A stretch of DNA of 6,673 nt from Candidatus Poribacteria bacterium (lineage in GTDB: Bacteria; Poribacteria; WGA-4E; GCA-2687025). The position numbers and the translations under genes were made by a program. How positions within the stretch are numbered: the stretch's first letter is position 1; the number at the start of each line of letters is the position of its first letter. The DNA lies in contig JAQBWJ010000131.1 in assembly GCA_027625215.1 (NCBI GenBank), positions 1-6,673 on the forward strand. Reading direction: 5' to 3'. Of the stretch, positions 6,005 through 6,673 are shown one piece after another. The notes beneath the pieces are model-generated. The model did no database searches, had not been told where the DNA came from, and worked only from the letters and a program-made list of their open reading frames with translations.

Positions 6005-6673
6005 TCAGAGCGTCTCAAACGTCGATTTCAAGTCCACCACTCGCCCCGACTCCGCCGAGCGGTACGCCGCGTCGAAGATTTCAACGACGTGCCGGGCGTG
6101 TTCCGCCGTCGCCAGAGTCGGCGTGCCTTCACGCACCCAGTCCACCAGTTGCATGATGTCCTCGTACACATGCGCTTCTTCGATCTCGCGGTGTTTGCCG
6201 ACGACGTGCGGCAGTTGGGCGTTGCCGCTGAGTTCCTTGCCGGGGTAGTCGATGGGTTCGCCGTTCATCTGCCCGTTGCGGATCGTCCCCTTTGTGCCGT
6301 AGATGACAGGCTCGCCGAAGTTGACAATCGCCCCAGCCGCCGTTCCGTAGACAAACCCGAAAAAGGCGTCGCCGAAGTCGAGCAGGATGAGCGTGTTGTC
6401 ATCCATGTCGCAGGGCAACATTTCGCCGCGAAACTCGCGTTCCGGGATGCGAACGCCCGACATCGCCGTGACGCGCTTCGCCGGACCCAAAATGCCCGTC
6501 ATCGCGTGCAGCCCGTACACGGTCATGTCGAACAGAGGTCCGCCGCCCGGTTTGCGGTAGTACCACGCCGGGTTGATGTTCGAGAGCACGTCGTTGCCCT
6601 GACGCACGCCCTCGCGCTCGTGGTACGCGCCGAACGCCGCGCCCGTCACCGCCCACGACAGGTCGCCGATGGC
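6005..6673 (-). CDS. Gfo/Idh/MocA family oxidoreductase, C-terminal part (5' end cut by window)
   Basis: The frame is open to the right edge and ends with TGA at 6007-6005, giving 222 visible residues that begin AIGDLSWAV. These correspond to the substrate-binding C-terminal domain. GGGPLFDMTVYGLHAMTG followed by LLGP-like ILGPAKRV is typical of sugar dehydrogenases of this family, and a beta-sheet region with YGTKGTIRNG follows. The Rossmann domain and EKP motif should lie beyond the window, so the GTG at 6649-6647 is an internal codon, not the true start. The end VVEIFDAAYRSAESGRVVDL is the usual closing helix. Orientation and distance allow co-transcription with the genes to its left, but the 98-base gap and strong ribosome site there leave this open. 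The specific activity cannot be named. Confidence 0.9.
   Translation of the reverse strand, partial: AIGDLSWAVTGAAFGAYHEREGVRQGNDVLSNINPAWYYRKPGGGPLFDMTVYGLHAMTGILGPAKRVTAMSGVRIPEREFRGEMLPCDMDDNTLILLDFGDAFFGFVYGTAAGAIVNFGEPVIYGTKGTIRNGQMNGEPIDYPGKELSGNAQLPHVVGKHREIEEAHVYEDIMQLVDWVREGTPTLATAEHARHVVEIFDAAYRSAESGRVVDLKSTFETL

Overview
All supported genes in this window lie on the minus strand, so transcription runs from high to low coordinates. The sequence is GC-rich with G/C-biased third codon positions. It carries several Gfo/Idh/MocA oxidoreductases, a lipoprotein, and short palindromic repeats close to gene ends. This style suggests a free-living heterotroph of a phylum such as Armatimonadota, Planctomycetota or Chloroflexota. 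That placement is an impression, because no marker gene is present.

Layout in transcription order. At the right edge is the C-terminal part of a Gfo/Idh/MocA oxidoreductase (6673-6005, 5' end cut by the window). After a 98-base gap with a strong ribosome binding site comes a second, complete Gfo/Idh-like gene (5906-4812), in which the usual Glu-Lys-Pro motif reads Ala-Val-Pro. Six bases later begins an alpha/beta hydrolase (4805-3645). Its stop codon directly abuts the start of a tandem paralogue (3644-2451) that is about 81% identical by hand alignment. These three genes look like one operon. A 246-base spacer follows, holding inverted repeats and a candidate promoter. Next is a third Gfo/Idh oxidoreductase (2204-1017) with intact EKP and DGGxHxxD motifs. 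A 172-base spacer then leads to a lipoprotein of unknown function (844 to beyond position 1).

How the genes may work together (inference): Gfo/Idh enzymes usually oxidise or reduce sugars, inositols or related polyols with NAD(P), and sugar oxidation often gives lactones or keto-sugars. The tandem hydrolases have a Ser nucleophile elbow, an HDHGG oxyanion loop and Asp/His catalytic candidates, and could open a lactone or remove an ester. The cluster therefore looks like a cytoplasmic carbohydrate-modification module. No transporter, kinase or regulator is visible to name the substrate.

No RNA gene, CRISPR array, transposase or prophage gene was found. The least ordinary features are the tandem hydrolases, the lysine-less oxidoreductase encoded with them, and a hairpin repeat placed exactly 8 bases after the stop codons of two unrelated genes.
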